Part shown: in pieces, positions 30,727 to 40,740 of the stretch
How positions within the stretch are numbered: the stretch's first letter is position 1
How the letters are laid out: each line of letters begins with the position of its first letter
Assembly: GCA_021234155.1 (NCBI GenBank)
Contig: JAJEKV010000025.1
Coordinates: 16,609,094-16,673,093, forward strand
Origin: Isoetes taiwanensis
Taxonomy: Eukaryota > Streptophyta > Lycopodiopsida > Isoetales > Isoetaceae
DNA length: 64,000 nucleotides
Reading direction: 5' to 3'
Translations under genes and position numbers: made by a program
Notes under the pieces: generated by a model
Database searches by the model: none
Seen by the model: only the letters and a program-made list of their open reading frames with translations
What the model was told of the DNA's origin: nothing

Positions 30727-32673
30727 TTACGCTTTACCCTTATCCGTATTTTCTTTATTAGACTCGAAATCATTTAAAATTTCTTTAACTTCCATTGGAT
30801 GGGGGAGTTGGTCAATATCTTCAAACAACGCTTCGGGTTCCTCAACCTCACTAACTTCATTATCCCCTTCATTTATCACATGTGCTTCATTTTCTTCTTC
30901 TCTGAGTCTTCTTGCCCCACGAGTCTCCACAACATAACTTGGGATATTAACTTCGTCCACATACACAACTCGACTATCTACCACCACTTCCTTTCCCTTA
31001 TTATTAGAAGATGGTTCCCCTCTTGCCTTTAATTTGTGAGGACAATTTTCTTGGCTATGTAGGCCTTGGGTTTGGCAGATCCCGCATATGGGTTGATATC
31101 CAACTTGTCTCATAGGATTAGGACAATGAGGTGCTATATGACCTATCTCTCCACATCTATAACATTGGGGTGGAGGCCTCTTCATAACTCTAGGACGATT
31201 TTGCCTTTCCTCCACGTTGGTAGCATAAGCTGCAGGATAAAAAGGTTGTGCTTGATAAGTAGGGGTAGGGGTATTAGGGTTAGCTTCCATTCTCCAAAAA
31301 TAGCATCTTTCTGTAGGGTGATTAGTTTTACCACACTTTTTGCAAGGAATTGGTATGTTTGCAGGAGTAGGACACTCAGATGGTAAATGGCCATAACCTT
31401 TGCATTTCACACACCACATGTTAGTCCTCTCATTGTTTACTTGTGGCTTATTACTCACACCTCTTACCCAATTCAATTGCATCTCGTTCATTTTATTAGT
31501 AAGAGTCTCTACCACCTTTTCTAACTTTTTATCAACCCCTTCCTCTATGGTTGGCTTTGTTATTGGGGCACCACTCCCTAATGTGGCTAGCCTACTATAA
31601 TCTATGGTACCCAAGTCACTAGGCGTGACACCCAACATTCCCAAGTGAGGGCTTGCTAAAGGGGGTTCTAGAGGGTTCTTGAGGGCTACCCCACCCAACA
31701 CAGAAGGCATAATCAACCCGGATTATAATGGCGGGCCATAGTTAGCTTGGCTTGTTCCCGGCCTAGCTGCAATCTTGATGGCACTTTCTAAATCTGGCTG
31801 GGGTTTGACCCTTAGTGAAAAGCCCAAATCCGGTGGTAACCCATTTGTAAAGTATCTTACTTGATCCTCAACCGTAGGGGTGGGCTCTCTTTTGGCTACC
31901 AACCGCCTAAACCTCAAAGACATAGCTCTGCTATAGACTTTCATTAGGCGTGTTGTAAATATGTTAGCTCATCATTTATTCTTTCTTGAAGGCCAATAGG
32001 CCTAAAGGCCTTTAAAAATGCTTTTCTAAGGTCATCCCAAGTCAAAAAGGGGTAATACTCCTAGAGGTTCTATACCATTCCATTGCCCCATCCTCTAAGG
32101 TTGCTCCAAAAGCACCTCGGATCTTTCGGCATTACCATCCTCTTGATTGGCCTCACTAATAGTAAAAAATGATTGAATGTGAGAATCAGCCTCCCCCCCT
32201 TTAAAGGTGAAAAGGTTGGGTATTTCATTTTAGAAGTTTTAGTTGCCATGGGATTAAGAATCGAAGTATTAGAAGGAGTTAATAAACTGGTTTCCTCTTC
32301 ACTACTTTCCCCAGGGCTAGAGGGTATGGTGCTACTGCTACTAAACCCTTGCTCTACTAATGTCTTTCTTCTTCCAAGACTTGCTCTTTTAATTCCCTTC
32401 TTTTTTGTTCTCTAAACTCTAGTCTAGCACTACGTTCAGCCTCTTGCTTCTCGATGCTCTTCTTTCTCCTTTCAGCATCCAGGCCCCAATTCATGCAAAA
32501 ACTTTAATTACTTCGAACAAATAACTTTTTTTTTTAATTACGTAGGGTGGATGCCCCTCTTGGCTTACAAATTCTTCAAATGAAGATTGCCTAAGTCTTC
32601 TTACAAATTCTTCTGTTCCCATCCATCCGTGAATTGGTTGTGGTTCCTCCCATGGTCCACCGCTCCCAACCAC
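30727..32673 (-). pseudogene. gag of element C with four zinc knuckles
   Basis: The 30727-31716 frame (329 codons) has four knuckle-like CCHC/CCCH motifs: CVKCKGYGHLPSEC, CKKCGKTNHPTERC, CYRCGEIGHIAPHC and CGICQTQGLHSQENC. Upstream pieces (31723-31944 with QVRYFTNGLPPDLGF, and 32491-32673) belong to the capsid region in other frames. Four knuckles in a row is more than the one or two usual in plant Ty3/gypsy gag. Confidence 0.85.
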
Positions 32674-32903
32674 TATTAGGTTGAATTCTCTTACGAGGAT
32701 TATTTAAAATAAGTACTTTGTGCTTAGTGATGGGTAAATGTGGCCAATTTTCCATTCCTGCAAGCCATTATACATCCAACAAAAATTTAATTAAAATTTT
32801 TTTTTTTTTTTTTCGAAAATATAACAAAAAATTCAAGAGTTGTACTATTATTCGTCAACACGATTACCCTTTAGTTAAGTTTCTCGCAATGCCCCCCACT
32901 AAA
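32674..32903 (-). other. Leader of element C
   Basis: Non-coding. The minus strand just after the LTR reads TTTAGTGGGGGGCATTGCGA. A similar GGGGGCATTATGAGAAA word follows the 5' LTR of element N, so this is probably the shared primer region. I could not assign the tRNA. Confidence 0.5.
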
Positions 32904-34614
32904 TGTTGGCCGGGTCAACCTACCCCAAGCCCGACAGAGTTCTTAGGCAATGGATGACAAAATAATAATACTCATGACAGCGAAAAATATAATTCCGTTA
33001 ATTACTTACGCCAACACCACCACAACTAGGCTCATAACTTCCGTTATACCCCTTAAGCCTAGCCGCACCGCTTCCTTTTACTCCTTGCATTAATTATTAT
33101 GTGAGTGCAAACTTGTAATATTTATTATCCTCGATTTGTTTTAGCATCACATGATGTTCTCCTTGTTATTTTATTTTTATCTTTTTCTTTTTTCTTTTAT
33201 GTATAGGGAAATCTCAAAAGGTTTAACTTATTAATAGGACTTATGAAATTGTTGTAAAAATTGTTAGGTTAACATTAGTTAGGTCTTCACGTTAAAAATT
33301 CGTTTAGGGCGAAACCTATTCGAGGAGGCAGCGGCCAAGGCAAATCCGGCTCTCTCCTCCAGAATCGTATAGACAGGACTCTTCTTCAGATGGTCACAAC
33401 CTGGCAAATGGCAACTAACAGCAAATCGGCCATACCTCCTCTGCAATCGATTCGGCCTTCTCTGATTTTTTCTTCTTTTGCCAGATTTATTCTTCACAAA
33501 GGATGGGTTCTGCAGAATGAACAGCCTATTCTTGGGCTCTAATAATTAGTAGACTTAGTTGGGTTCAGCTTTTCGGCTTCTTCAGGTCCTAACAATGGCA
33601 TGATAAAGGTTCAAGAAGCAGGTAACGATTTCTGAAAAAACACAGGCCGATTTGGTTTATAGCTTCGATTCTTGGGCAACAGGGTAACTCTGGGTTGTTT
33701 GCAGGCTCTATCTTCCAAGCATGGGCAGTTTTATGGCAAGGAACCAGCAAATCCGGCACTGGGCAAAGGGCTTCGAAGTTCTTTCCTTATTTGTGATTTA
33801 CTACAGATAAGAATTGTAGATTTAGCAACCAGCATGACTGATTTTACTCAATAAGATTTCGATTTATTTTCTTCATGACATTAGAAACAGAGCAGCACAT
33901 TTAACATGATTTTCTTTCTCTTTTTATCTCTGATTTCTTACTCATTTCATTTAGATTCTTGTTACAGCGTAAGACTCTTACAGATTCAAGACAGATACAA
34001 GATAAGATGCACCAGTATTCACAAAGGATTTCCTTCAGGGTAAATCCTTGTGAAAACTTGCTGCCAATACATTCAGACAGAGTTTATTTAATTTAGATTT
34101 CATCACCACACTCACACACAAAAGAAATTATTCATTCACACAAACTAGCATCATCATCATCATAAACTAGAAAGGAAAACATCATGCACAAGCAATGATG
34201 GACCAGATCCGTACCAGGACGCTCAGGCAATCAGCAGAGAGCAGACTCGAATAGGCACAAAAAGGGTAGTTTTTTCATTCACGTTGTTTTTCTCTTATAC
34301 AATTCCAATAAAATCTGGACCTTTAAAAAATACAATCTTTGCCCTCCATGTGGAAAACTTCCTTAAGCTCCAAGATTTTGACACCTCATCAATCCAAAAA
34401 TATGGTCTCCTCCAATCAAACTGCTTTGTGCTTTCTCCTTACCATTAAAATTCGAATTTCTAATGGTCTTCAATAATATAAGCATCAAAATCTTCAAAAA
34501 TAACCTTGTAACTATGCACTTTGGTCGATTTTGAGCCCATACTTCTTCATTGCAGCTTCTTTCCACACTGTTTCACTCAAAAATCAAAATTTCTGTTGTG
34601 CTGACCGCTCCACA
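32904..34614 (-). repeat. 5' LTR of element C
   Basis: 1711 bp, the partner of 22470-24182, followed by the CTGGG duplication at 34615-34619. Confidence 0.93.
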
Positions 34615-34619
34615 CTGGG

Positions 34620-35015
34620 TCTTCAATGTCTTCAAGATGTTGTGCATCTTGCTCCTCTGTGACTTTAACCTCGTACTCCAATGACACACGCTCATCTATC
34701 CTAGAGTTTAGGGCTCAGGCCAAACGCCTGGTTGAAAGGCTCACCTACCACATTCTCGGCTCTAGGGTTCATATGACTGTAGAAAAAGGACTAAAGAAAC
34801 AACTTGGAGCTAAAAAAAAGACTTGTAAGTTCCTGGGGGTGTGCTTCTATAGACAAACTCTATTTTTCAGATTTTAGGGTTTGAGAAGTTTTGATCATTT
34901 TGTGCAGGCCAAAAGTGTGTTCTAGACAGTCTAAGGGTTCAAATGCAACAAATTTATGCGATTTGGACAAGTCTAGCAAAAGTTATGAAGTTTTAAAGGG
35001 GACAATGCCAAAAAT
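34620..35015 (-). other. Start of a second gene in element B, cut by element C
   Basis: The minus-strand frame near 34619-34700 (DERVSLEYEVKVTEEQD) continues in phase into 22464 and leftwards once element C and one CTGGG copy are discounted. It is acidic and unrecognised, and does not visibly match the second gene of element A. Confidence 0.45.
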
Positions 35016-35080
35016 ACTCACGGTGTGTGCTGGGGGCTCAACCTAAAATTTAGGTTGGTGCTCTGGCGCATACCGTGAGA
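35016..35080. promoter_or_regulatory. Hairpin 1 of element B (CTCACGGTGTG family)
   Basis: Arms CTCACGGTGTGTGCTGG and CTGGCGCATACCGTGAG around an inner AACCTAAAATTTAGGTT palindrome. Confidence 0.8.
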
Positions 35081-35218
35081 CATTTGGCCTAATTTGGTCA
35101 AGACTTATCTAAACAAGATGAACTAAGGGTTAAAACAGACTGGTCTCACCGAGATATGCAAGATTGACCCCTTACTTGGTCGATTTGGAGATGTTTGGGA
35201 CCACTTTTGATGTGAAAG

Positions 35219-35280
35219 ACTCACGGTGTGCGCTGGGAGGCCGACCTAAAATTTAGGTTGAGGTGGCGCATACCGTGAGA
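35219..35280. promoter_or_regulatory. Hairpin 2 of element B
   Basis: Arms CTCACGGTGTGCGCTGG and GGCGCATACCGTGAG with a CCTAAAATTTAGG centre, about 140 bp beyond the stop of the H3-like gene. Confidence 0.8.
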
Positions 35281-35412
35281 CATTTCTCACTAATCGATCA
35301 TAAGATGTCCAATTTGACTAGAACAAAAGGCAATTATTGCTGACTCAACCTAATTAACAATATTCATGCACTTATAATTTACTCAAAGCAAAATTTATTA
35401 TTTACAGGGTTT

Positions 35413-36297
35413 TTATCTTTCTCCTTTAATGTAACTGGCGAGGTGCATGTCCTTCTTCATCAGAGTTACCCTCTTGCCGTGAATAGTGCATGCCGTTGCA
35501 TTTTCAAAATGTTGCACCAGCTTCTGCTCAACTGCTTCTTGCAAGGCTAGCAGCATCTCGCCAGTTACTCTCATGCTGGAGTCGAACTCTTGCACGACTT
35601 CCTTCACAAGCTTGGCGAACGGTGCACGCGGGATGAGAAGGCCATAGCCTCTCTGAAAGTGCCGGATCTCCCGGATTGCTCGTGACAGTTTTGATCCGGC
35701 TTTCCTGGCCATTGGCTTCTTCTGTGGAATAGGCTTCTCGAGAGGTGTCTTGAGGGTCTGCTTCTTTGATGGCCGTCCTCCTTCAACATAGGTCACCTTG
35801 TTCGCCTGGTAGTAGGAGTTGTAGACCTCCCACTTCTTCATGAACTCCTGGTGCGCCTTCAACTTCTTCTGGTAGACCCTGAGATGGTCTACCATGTAGG
35901 ACTCCCTGGCAGGTCGGGGCGGCTTCTTGGGGTCCTTGTCTTTCTCCCATGTCGGGTAGGGCGGGGGTACCTGCACCTGCCGATCCTGCTCTGCCTGCTC
36001 CTGGTCCGTCCGCTCCTCATCTGGGGGCTTGGAAGAGCTCCTTCCTTCTAGGTGAGGATTGTAATCCTCGTCGTCTAAGTCGTCCGAGGATGGGGGCTTG
36101 TCGGGCGGCCGTTCCTCGATGACGATCTTTGTCATCGGGGTCTTCTTCGTCTTCCTCTTGGGTTCCTCCACGTTTTTGCCCTTGAGTTTCATCTTTTCTT
36201 CGGCCTCCTTTGCCTCCTTTTCTTCTCTTTTCCTCTTCTTCTCGGCCTTTTTCTTCTCTCGGCGTCGCGACTTTGCCTCGAAGTGCGGAGCTAACTT
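35413..36297 (-). CDS. Histone H3-like gene of element B
   Basis: The frame is open from 36297 (after a TAG at 36298-36300) to the stop at 35413. The first ATG is at 36192 and gives 259 residues. The last 89 (35416-35682) form an H3 fold aligned without gaps to that of element A: REIRHFQRG, PFAKLVKE, LQEAVEQ, HGKRVTLM and a terminal IKGER. The conserved middle block is present too (VYQKKLKAHQEFMKKWEVYNS, with EGG.P..KQTLK after it). No ARTKQTARK-like tail is seen. The region before the ATG is open and highly charged (KKKAEKRKREEKE) but has no start. Either the tail was lost or a 5' exon is not visible. The fold is diverged from A yet uninterrupted, which suggests past selection. Confidence 0.88.
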   Translation of the reverse strand, partial: KLAPHFEAKSRRREKKKAEKKRKREEKEAKEAEEKMKLKGKNVEEPKRKTKKTPMTKIVIEERPPDKPPSSDDLDDEDYNPHLEGRSSSKPPDEERTDQEQAEQDRQVQVPPPYPTWEKDKDPKKPPRPARESYMVDHLRVYQKKLKAHQEFMKKWEVYNSYYQANKVTYVEGGRPSKKQTLKTPLEKPIPQKKPMARKAGSKLSRAIREIRHFQRGYGLLIPRAPFAKLVKEVVQEFDSSMRVTGEMLLALQEAVEQKLVQHFENATACTIHGKRVTLMKKDMHLASYIKGER

Positions 36298-36332
36298 CTA
36301 GACAGGAAGTCTACATGAGAGGGGTTTGGGTC

Positions 36333-36341
36333 TATTTATAG
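36333..36341 (-). promoter_or_regulatory. TATA box of the H3-like gene of element B
   Basis: The minus strand reads CTATAAATA, then GACCC, the same motif as in element A, about 40 bp before the open frame begins. Confidence 0.68.
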
Positions 36342-36444
36342 TTTGGGCAATTTTAGGTCAAATTCTAAGTTACTCATTTACATGTGCCAAAGCACATATT
36401 AGCCTAAAACATGTACTTACTTCAGAGTTTTCTAAGCAATTTTA

Positions 36445-36507
36445 CTCATGGTGTGCGCTGGAGAGCTGATCTAATATTTAGATCAAGGCTCTGGCGCATA
36501 CCGTGAG
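36445..36507. promoter_or_regulatory. Hairpin 3 of element B
   Basis: Arms CTCATGGTGTGCGCTGGAG and CTCTGGCGCATACCGTGAG with a centre around ATCTAATATTTAGAT. About 100 bp upstream of the TATA box. Confidence 0.78.
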
Positions 36508-36656
36508 CACTTTTGCATTTTTGACAAAATTATATGATTTCTAGGCATATTCCTAGGGGTATGATATACAAATCTAACTAATTCTTATCTTAAAACTCGA
36601 TCTAGCATATTATCTTGTTAAAATTCATCAAGTTTTAAAGTGTTTATGGCCAGTTA

Positions 36657-36720
36657 CTCACGGTGTGCGCCTGGGGCTCAACCTAAATTTTAGGTTGGTG
36701 TTCTGGCGCATACCGTGAGA
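36657..36720. promoter_or_regulatory. Hairpin 4 of element B
   Basis: Arms CTCACGGTGTGCGCCTGG and CTGGCGCATACCGTGAG around AACCTAAATTTTAGGTT. Same family as hairpins 1-3 of B. Confidence 0.8.
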
Positions 36721-36915
36721 CATTTTTGCATTTTGTCAAAATTTAATTCAACTTTTTAGTTTTCTTGGTTTCCAATTCTTCTAGCTGTTACTAGCTTAGC
36801 ATATACTACAAAAAATAAGAAAATTTTTTCCCACTTTTTCGAGGTCTGAGAATTCTACTAAGTTAGTACTACTGGGAGCATGGCCAGTGCTTTGCTCTTG
36901 ATCTCCAAGAACATT

Positions 36916-36927
36916 GCTCTGATACCA
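36916..36927 (-). promoter_or_regulatory. Primer binding site of element B (tRNA-iMet)
   Basis: Minus-strand TGGTATCAGAGC, one base from the LTR end, exactly as in element A. Confidence 0.94.
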
Positions 36928-37855
36928 CTGTGACGTCCCCTACTCATATACGGTGCACTCACCGTATACAAACAGGAGTTCATCCCCCATACCAGCTCCA
37001 TGCTAATACAGGGCCCTTCACGTATCACTGCAACCTTGAAGAGTTCCAGTGGGAAGAATGAAGGGGTCATTTTACCCTGTCTCCCTCAGGGCCTACCTAG
37101 CTGCGGAAGCGTAACATACATGGCAGTAGTACATACATCAACATCATATAGCCATCACGAGGGATGGCTCACCACATATCTGCATAGACAAAGATCAGAA
37201 CATCACATATGGAGATCCTACCCAAGGCTCAGACTCAAGGGGGGAGGACTGACGGCTTGGGCCTCCAGAAGTAATTGCAGACAGAATTCATGGCAAATGG
37301 ATTTGGCTGGCATAGAACATGGCTTAGGGTAGTCCACTCCATCCGCCCCTCCTGTGCACACTTTGCAGAGTAGGTTGAAAAGTGTTGGGACCTGACTGTA
37401 GCCCGCCGGGTGCATAGCCAAAGGGGCTATTCCTGGGTTGCATCTCCCCAGTCCCGATGGGGCAGGTAGGGATTGCTCCCACCAGAGGCTGGCATGCTGA
37501 CTCAAAACAAGGTGACGGATCAATCGCACTAATGACCTGTAGTGCGATTGCGCACACAAAAAGATTCCTTTTAAAAAAACCCCAAAATTCGGTACTTTTG
37601 GCATATCTTAAGAAAAAATTTAGAGAAACGGTCCTTTGACCTTAAAAAAGGTGCATTTTTTGGAACAAACAAACAAAATACAACATTTATAATTAAAAGG
37701 GAGGTCGTTTTCTGTAGTATTTTAAACGTTTATGCACTTGACCTGGGTGCACGTACACACAAACACAATACGATGAACAGTTAGAAGCATCAAAGAAACT
37801 GCAAATAATGATGCAAGGGCCTTTTCGGCCAAAATGTAAAGTTAAACAGATAAGC

Positions 37856-40740
37856 ATGTCTATGCGCGCATAGACATGCACATTTTTTTTACAAACCATT
37901 GTTTGAAAATTCAATAATTAATAATAAATAATGTTTTTTTCTGCTCACAACAAGATATAGTGTTTGTCCTTGCGTGCGTGCGCATAAACCTTAATGTTTG
38001 TCTATGAGCGCGCATAGACAAAGATCTGAAAACATCATTAAAAAAACTTTTGAAACATTGTCCGCACAAAGGGCAACTAAATTAAAAAGCATGGAAGAAT
38101 TCTGTAAACATGGTCGGCTTTCATGACTTTGTCCAAATGTGAATACAAAGCATACAATAATTATCCTTTGTATTTCCAATAAGAAGAGTCTACATCAGAA
38201 AAAGAACAAGTAGCGATGCAGCCATACTAGTTCTATATTGACTTTGACGGCTTCCAAACTGTATATTGTATAACCTTCTTTTACAAATTACCATTAATGC
38301 TTATGTATCTATCTTGAGCCAAATACTCAATTTTTGATATCCTCAAGCTTCTACGTCGTTCTCAAGAATACATTCAATGCCAAGCAAAACAAATTAATCT
38401 CCTGGCTTTACTTCCAATTCAATTTTTGTAATGTTGACACAAATCCAATCAGTCCCTTTAATTCGGAAAGCACGAAGTTAAGCTATCCGAGATGGTGTAA
38501 AACACAAGTAAAATTCCAAAGCACAAAAATAAAAGGGGAATTGTCTACCCTCATCCAACTACATCATTTTAATGGCTTCAATGCTTCAATTCCAGAGGAA
38601 ATGTTGGTGAGCTAGGCTCCTAGAGCCAACTAGAAGGAAAAAGAAGGTTGCCAGGCTTTTGCCTAGAAGGATAAATAATTTTTCAAGCTAAGCCTGCATA
38701 ATCTAAAAGGTGCAAAAAAAGAGACCCAAGTTATGTGCACATAATCAACGTTGAGGCAAAAAAAAAAGATATAGCTATGGTTAAGGTTGCCACTATGTTA
38801 GAAGCTTTTCAAACCATAAATACCTCGTAACATCTGCAATGAACTAAACAATAGAAATGGTCTAGAAACCATTTCTACTGAAATAACCATTGGTAAAATA
38901 AATAGGTAGGAAAATATTGCGTAGGTACAAATTAGTAGGTTGTAAAAAAAATGGGTAGGTAGAAATTTACCTGGTAGGTCGTGTCTATGCGCGCATAGAC
39001 AAAAAAATCTTTTTGCTATGCGCGCATAGCAACAGACTTTTTTTTTTCCTCAGCTTTTTTTTCTTGTCTTCAAGTATCAGGACGATTTGACGATTTTAGG
39101 CAGCCTTTGTGTTCTAAAGTGTTCTTGGCAGTCATAAAGAAGAAGCCGGAGGTAAGATTTGTGAAAAAAATGGGGCTTTTGTGAAATTTTTGTGCCATTA
39201 TTTGTGATGGAAAACATCGATTGGGGTTCTTTTTTGCATCTTTCGGTTTAGATTTTTCTCAAGTTGGAGCATGAATCACAGTCAAAAAGCCTCAAACTTA
39301 CAGATTTCAGAGTAGATAATGATGAATAGGTTAACTGCTGCACAACAACGGAGCCCCGCTTCTCTATTTTATGCTGCCGCTTGAGCTTTGCCCTGGCTTT
39401 GGAGCTTTACACAGCACTTAGGGTCTATTTTATGCTGCATGATGTCAATGCTAATTTTAAACGATACTGTTCCCAATTGATGTTACAGCTGTGGATGTGC
39501 CTGTTCTTTGGAAAGACTGGATCATCCATCCTATTCAGGTAGGCGATGGAACAATTTATCTTATAAGGCAGTTGTCCCAACTAGAATTTTTGCTTACTTG
39601 TCGGTTTCACATTTTCAAGATTGCAGAAACAAGGGAATCTGGTGCTTCTGCCATCACAGTAATTCATATTGTGCTCAAGAAAGGTATTTATGTACATTTT
39701 ATGATTTTTGTGATTAATCAGTCAGTTGACATGGGGATCAATAATACAGGAACAAGTTCATTGGTCAAAATTGCTTGGATCGAAGAGGTTTTAGATGCAA
39801 TGGTTGAGGTAGGTTGGTCCAATGTAATTATGTTTTGTTAGAACCATATAGATTTTGGTCAATCTCATGACTATTAAAGTTGAGCTCTTTCATCTTTCAT
39901 CTTTCAGGTGGTTAACTTAATGGAGTTAGAAGAGCTATCATAGATGGGAATTCCAATCTTTGGCATCAATATGTCCGTTGGGCTTAAGGTAGTGAAACAA
40001 TTTTAAGTTCATGCTCCTCATGGTTTTATTGTAATGTCAATTTTGGCTTCTTTGCTAGCTAGCAGTTCCAGGCATACATTGCGGCATCGTTAGTGAGGAA
40101 TCTGCCTTCTGGTGGTATTATCTTATCATGATTCGGCTGCAGAAGTCCAACTTTTGGACTTGTATGCAAACTTAGCACCTATTCTTATTTTTTAGCCGTT
40201 GTTCAGAAGACCAGTTGATATATCAGTTGATATCACTTCACTTCACTGCTGGAAAACATTTTCAAAGCTGAATGAACCATTATCTTATGCCATGGATTAA
40301 CAGGAACTATTGGGGCTTCATTTTGAAATTTTGAATGTGGATACTAGATTAGGAAGATTCCAAAAATCCATGAGCAACGAGAGCATGGATTAATACCTCA
40401 TACAAAGGCTTTTTATCTTATGTGGCCTCAGTTAGATGTTTTATGCTATGCTTGCATAGATGCAGGCAACACCATTTTATGTTCTGCTAGGCGTGCATAG
40501 CCACAAGTAACAAGATTTTATATTGTGCTATGCGTGCATAGCCATAGACACAGGAAAAACAAGAATTTCTTACATGCATATAGTCTGTTATGCTTCTCTT
40601 CTTAAATCTTTCCGGTCACCTTCTAAGAGGAGGTCGACGTACTTAAGTTGCTTGTCAAGTATGCAGGGATTTTTGTAGTATTTTGTGTTCTAATTAAAAA
40701 CTCCAGTCTTTCCTGTCTTTGATTGTCTATGCGCGCATAG
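37856..40740. repeat. Dispersed CTATGCGCGCATAG palindromes in element T
   Basis: Copies near 37858-37875, 38000-38019, 38983-39000, 39015-39030, 40445-40459, 40487-40503, 40529-40545 and 40725-40740. Those before 39100 and the last are perfect or nearly so. Those around 40450-40545 are decayed at the central CGCG (CTTG, CGTG). Confidence 0.82.
39491..39841 (+). other. Open frame inside element T, unrecognised
   Basis: An open frame of 116 codons with hydrophobic segments (ITVIHIVLKKGIYVHFMIFVI). It may be captured host sequence or chance. No family recognised. Confidence 0.2.

Larger units (their letters stand above)
22470..34614 (-). mobile_element. Element C: Ty3/gypsy (Tat-like) retrotransposon nested in B
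   Basis: LTRs of about 1.71 kb (22470-24182 and 32904-34614) enclose a minus-strand gag, protease, RT, RNase H and integrase order. The target duplication is CTGGG. The RT entry segment (LLMEFKDVFAWTYEDL) and thumb (FLGHIGYHRRFI) resemble the Tat/Athila side of plant Ty3/gypsy. All genes are frame-broken. A LINE fragment lies between the polypurine tract and the integrase. Confidence 0.9.

Noticed and set aside
39491-39841. A transposase of element T
   Set aside because: No catalytic motif of any transposase family is visible. Only one hydrophobic, unassignable frame.
37858-40740. A CRISPR-like array in element T
   Set aside because: The palindromes are few, unevenly spaced and drift in sequence. 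A plant nuclear context makes CRISPR implausible.
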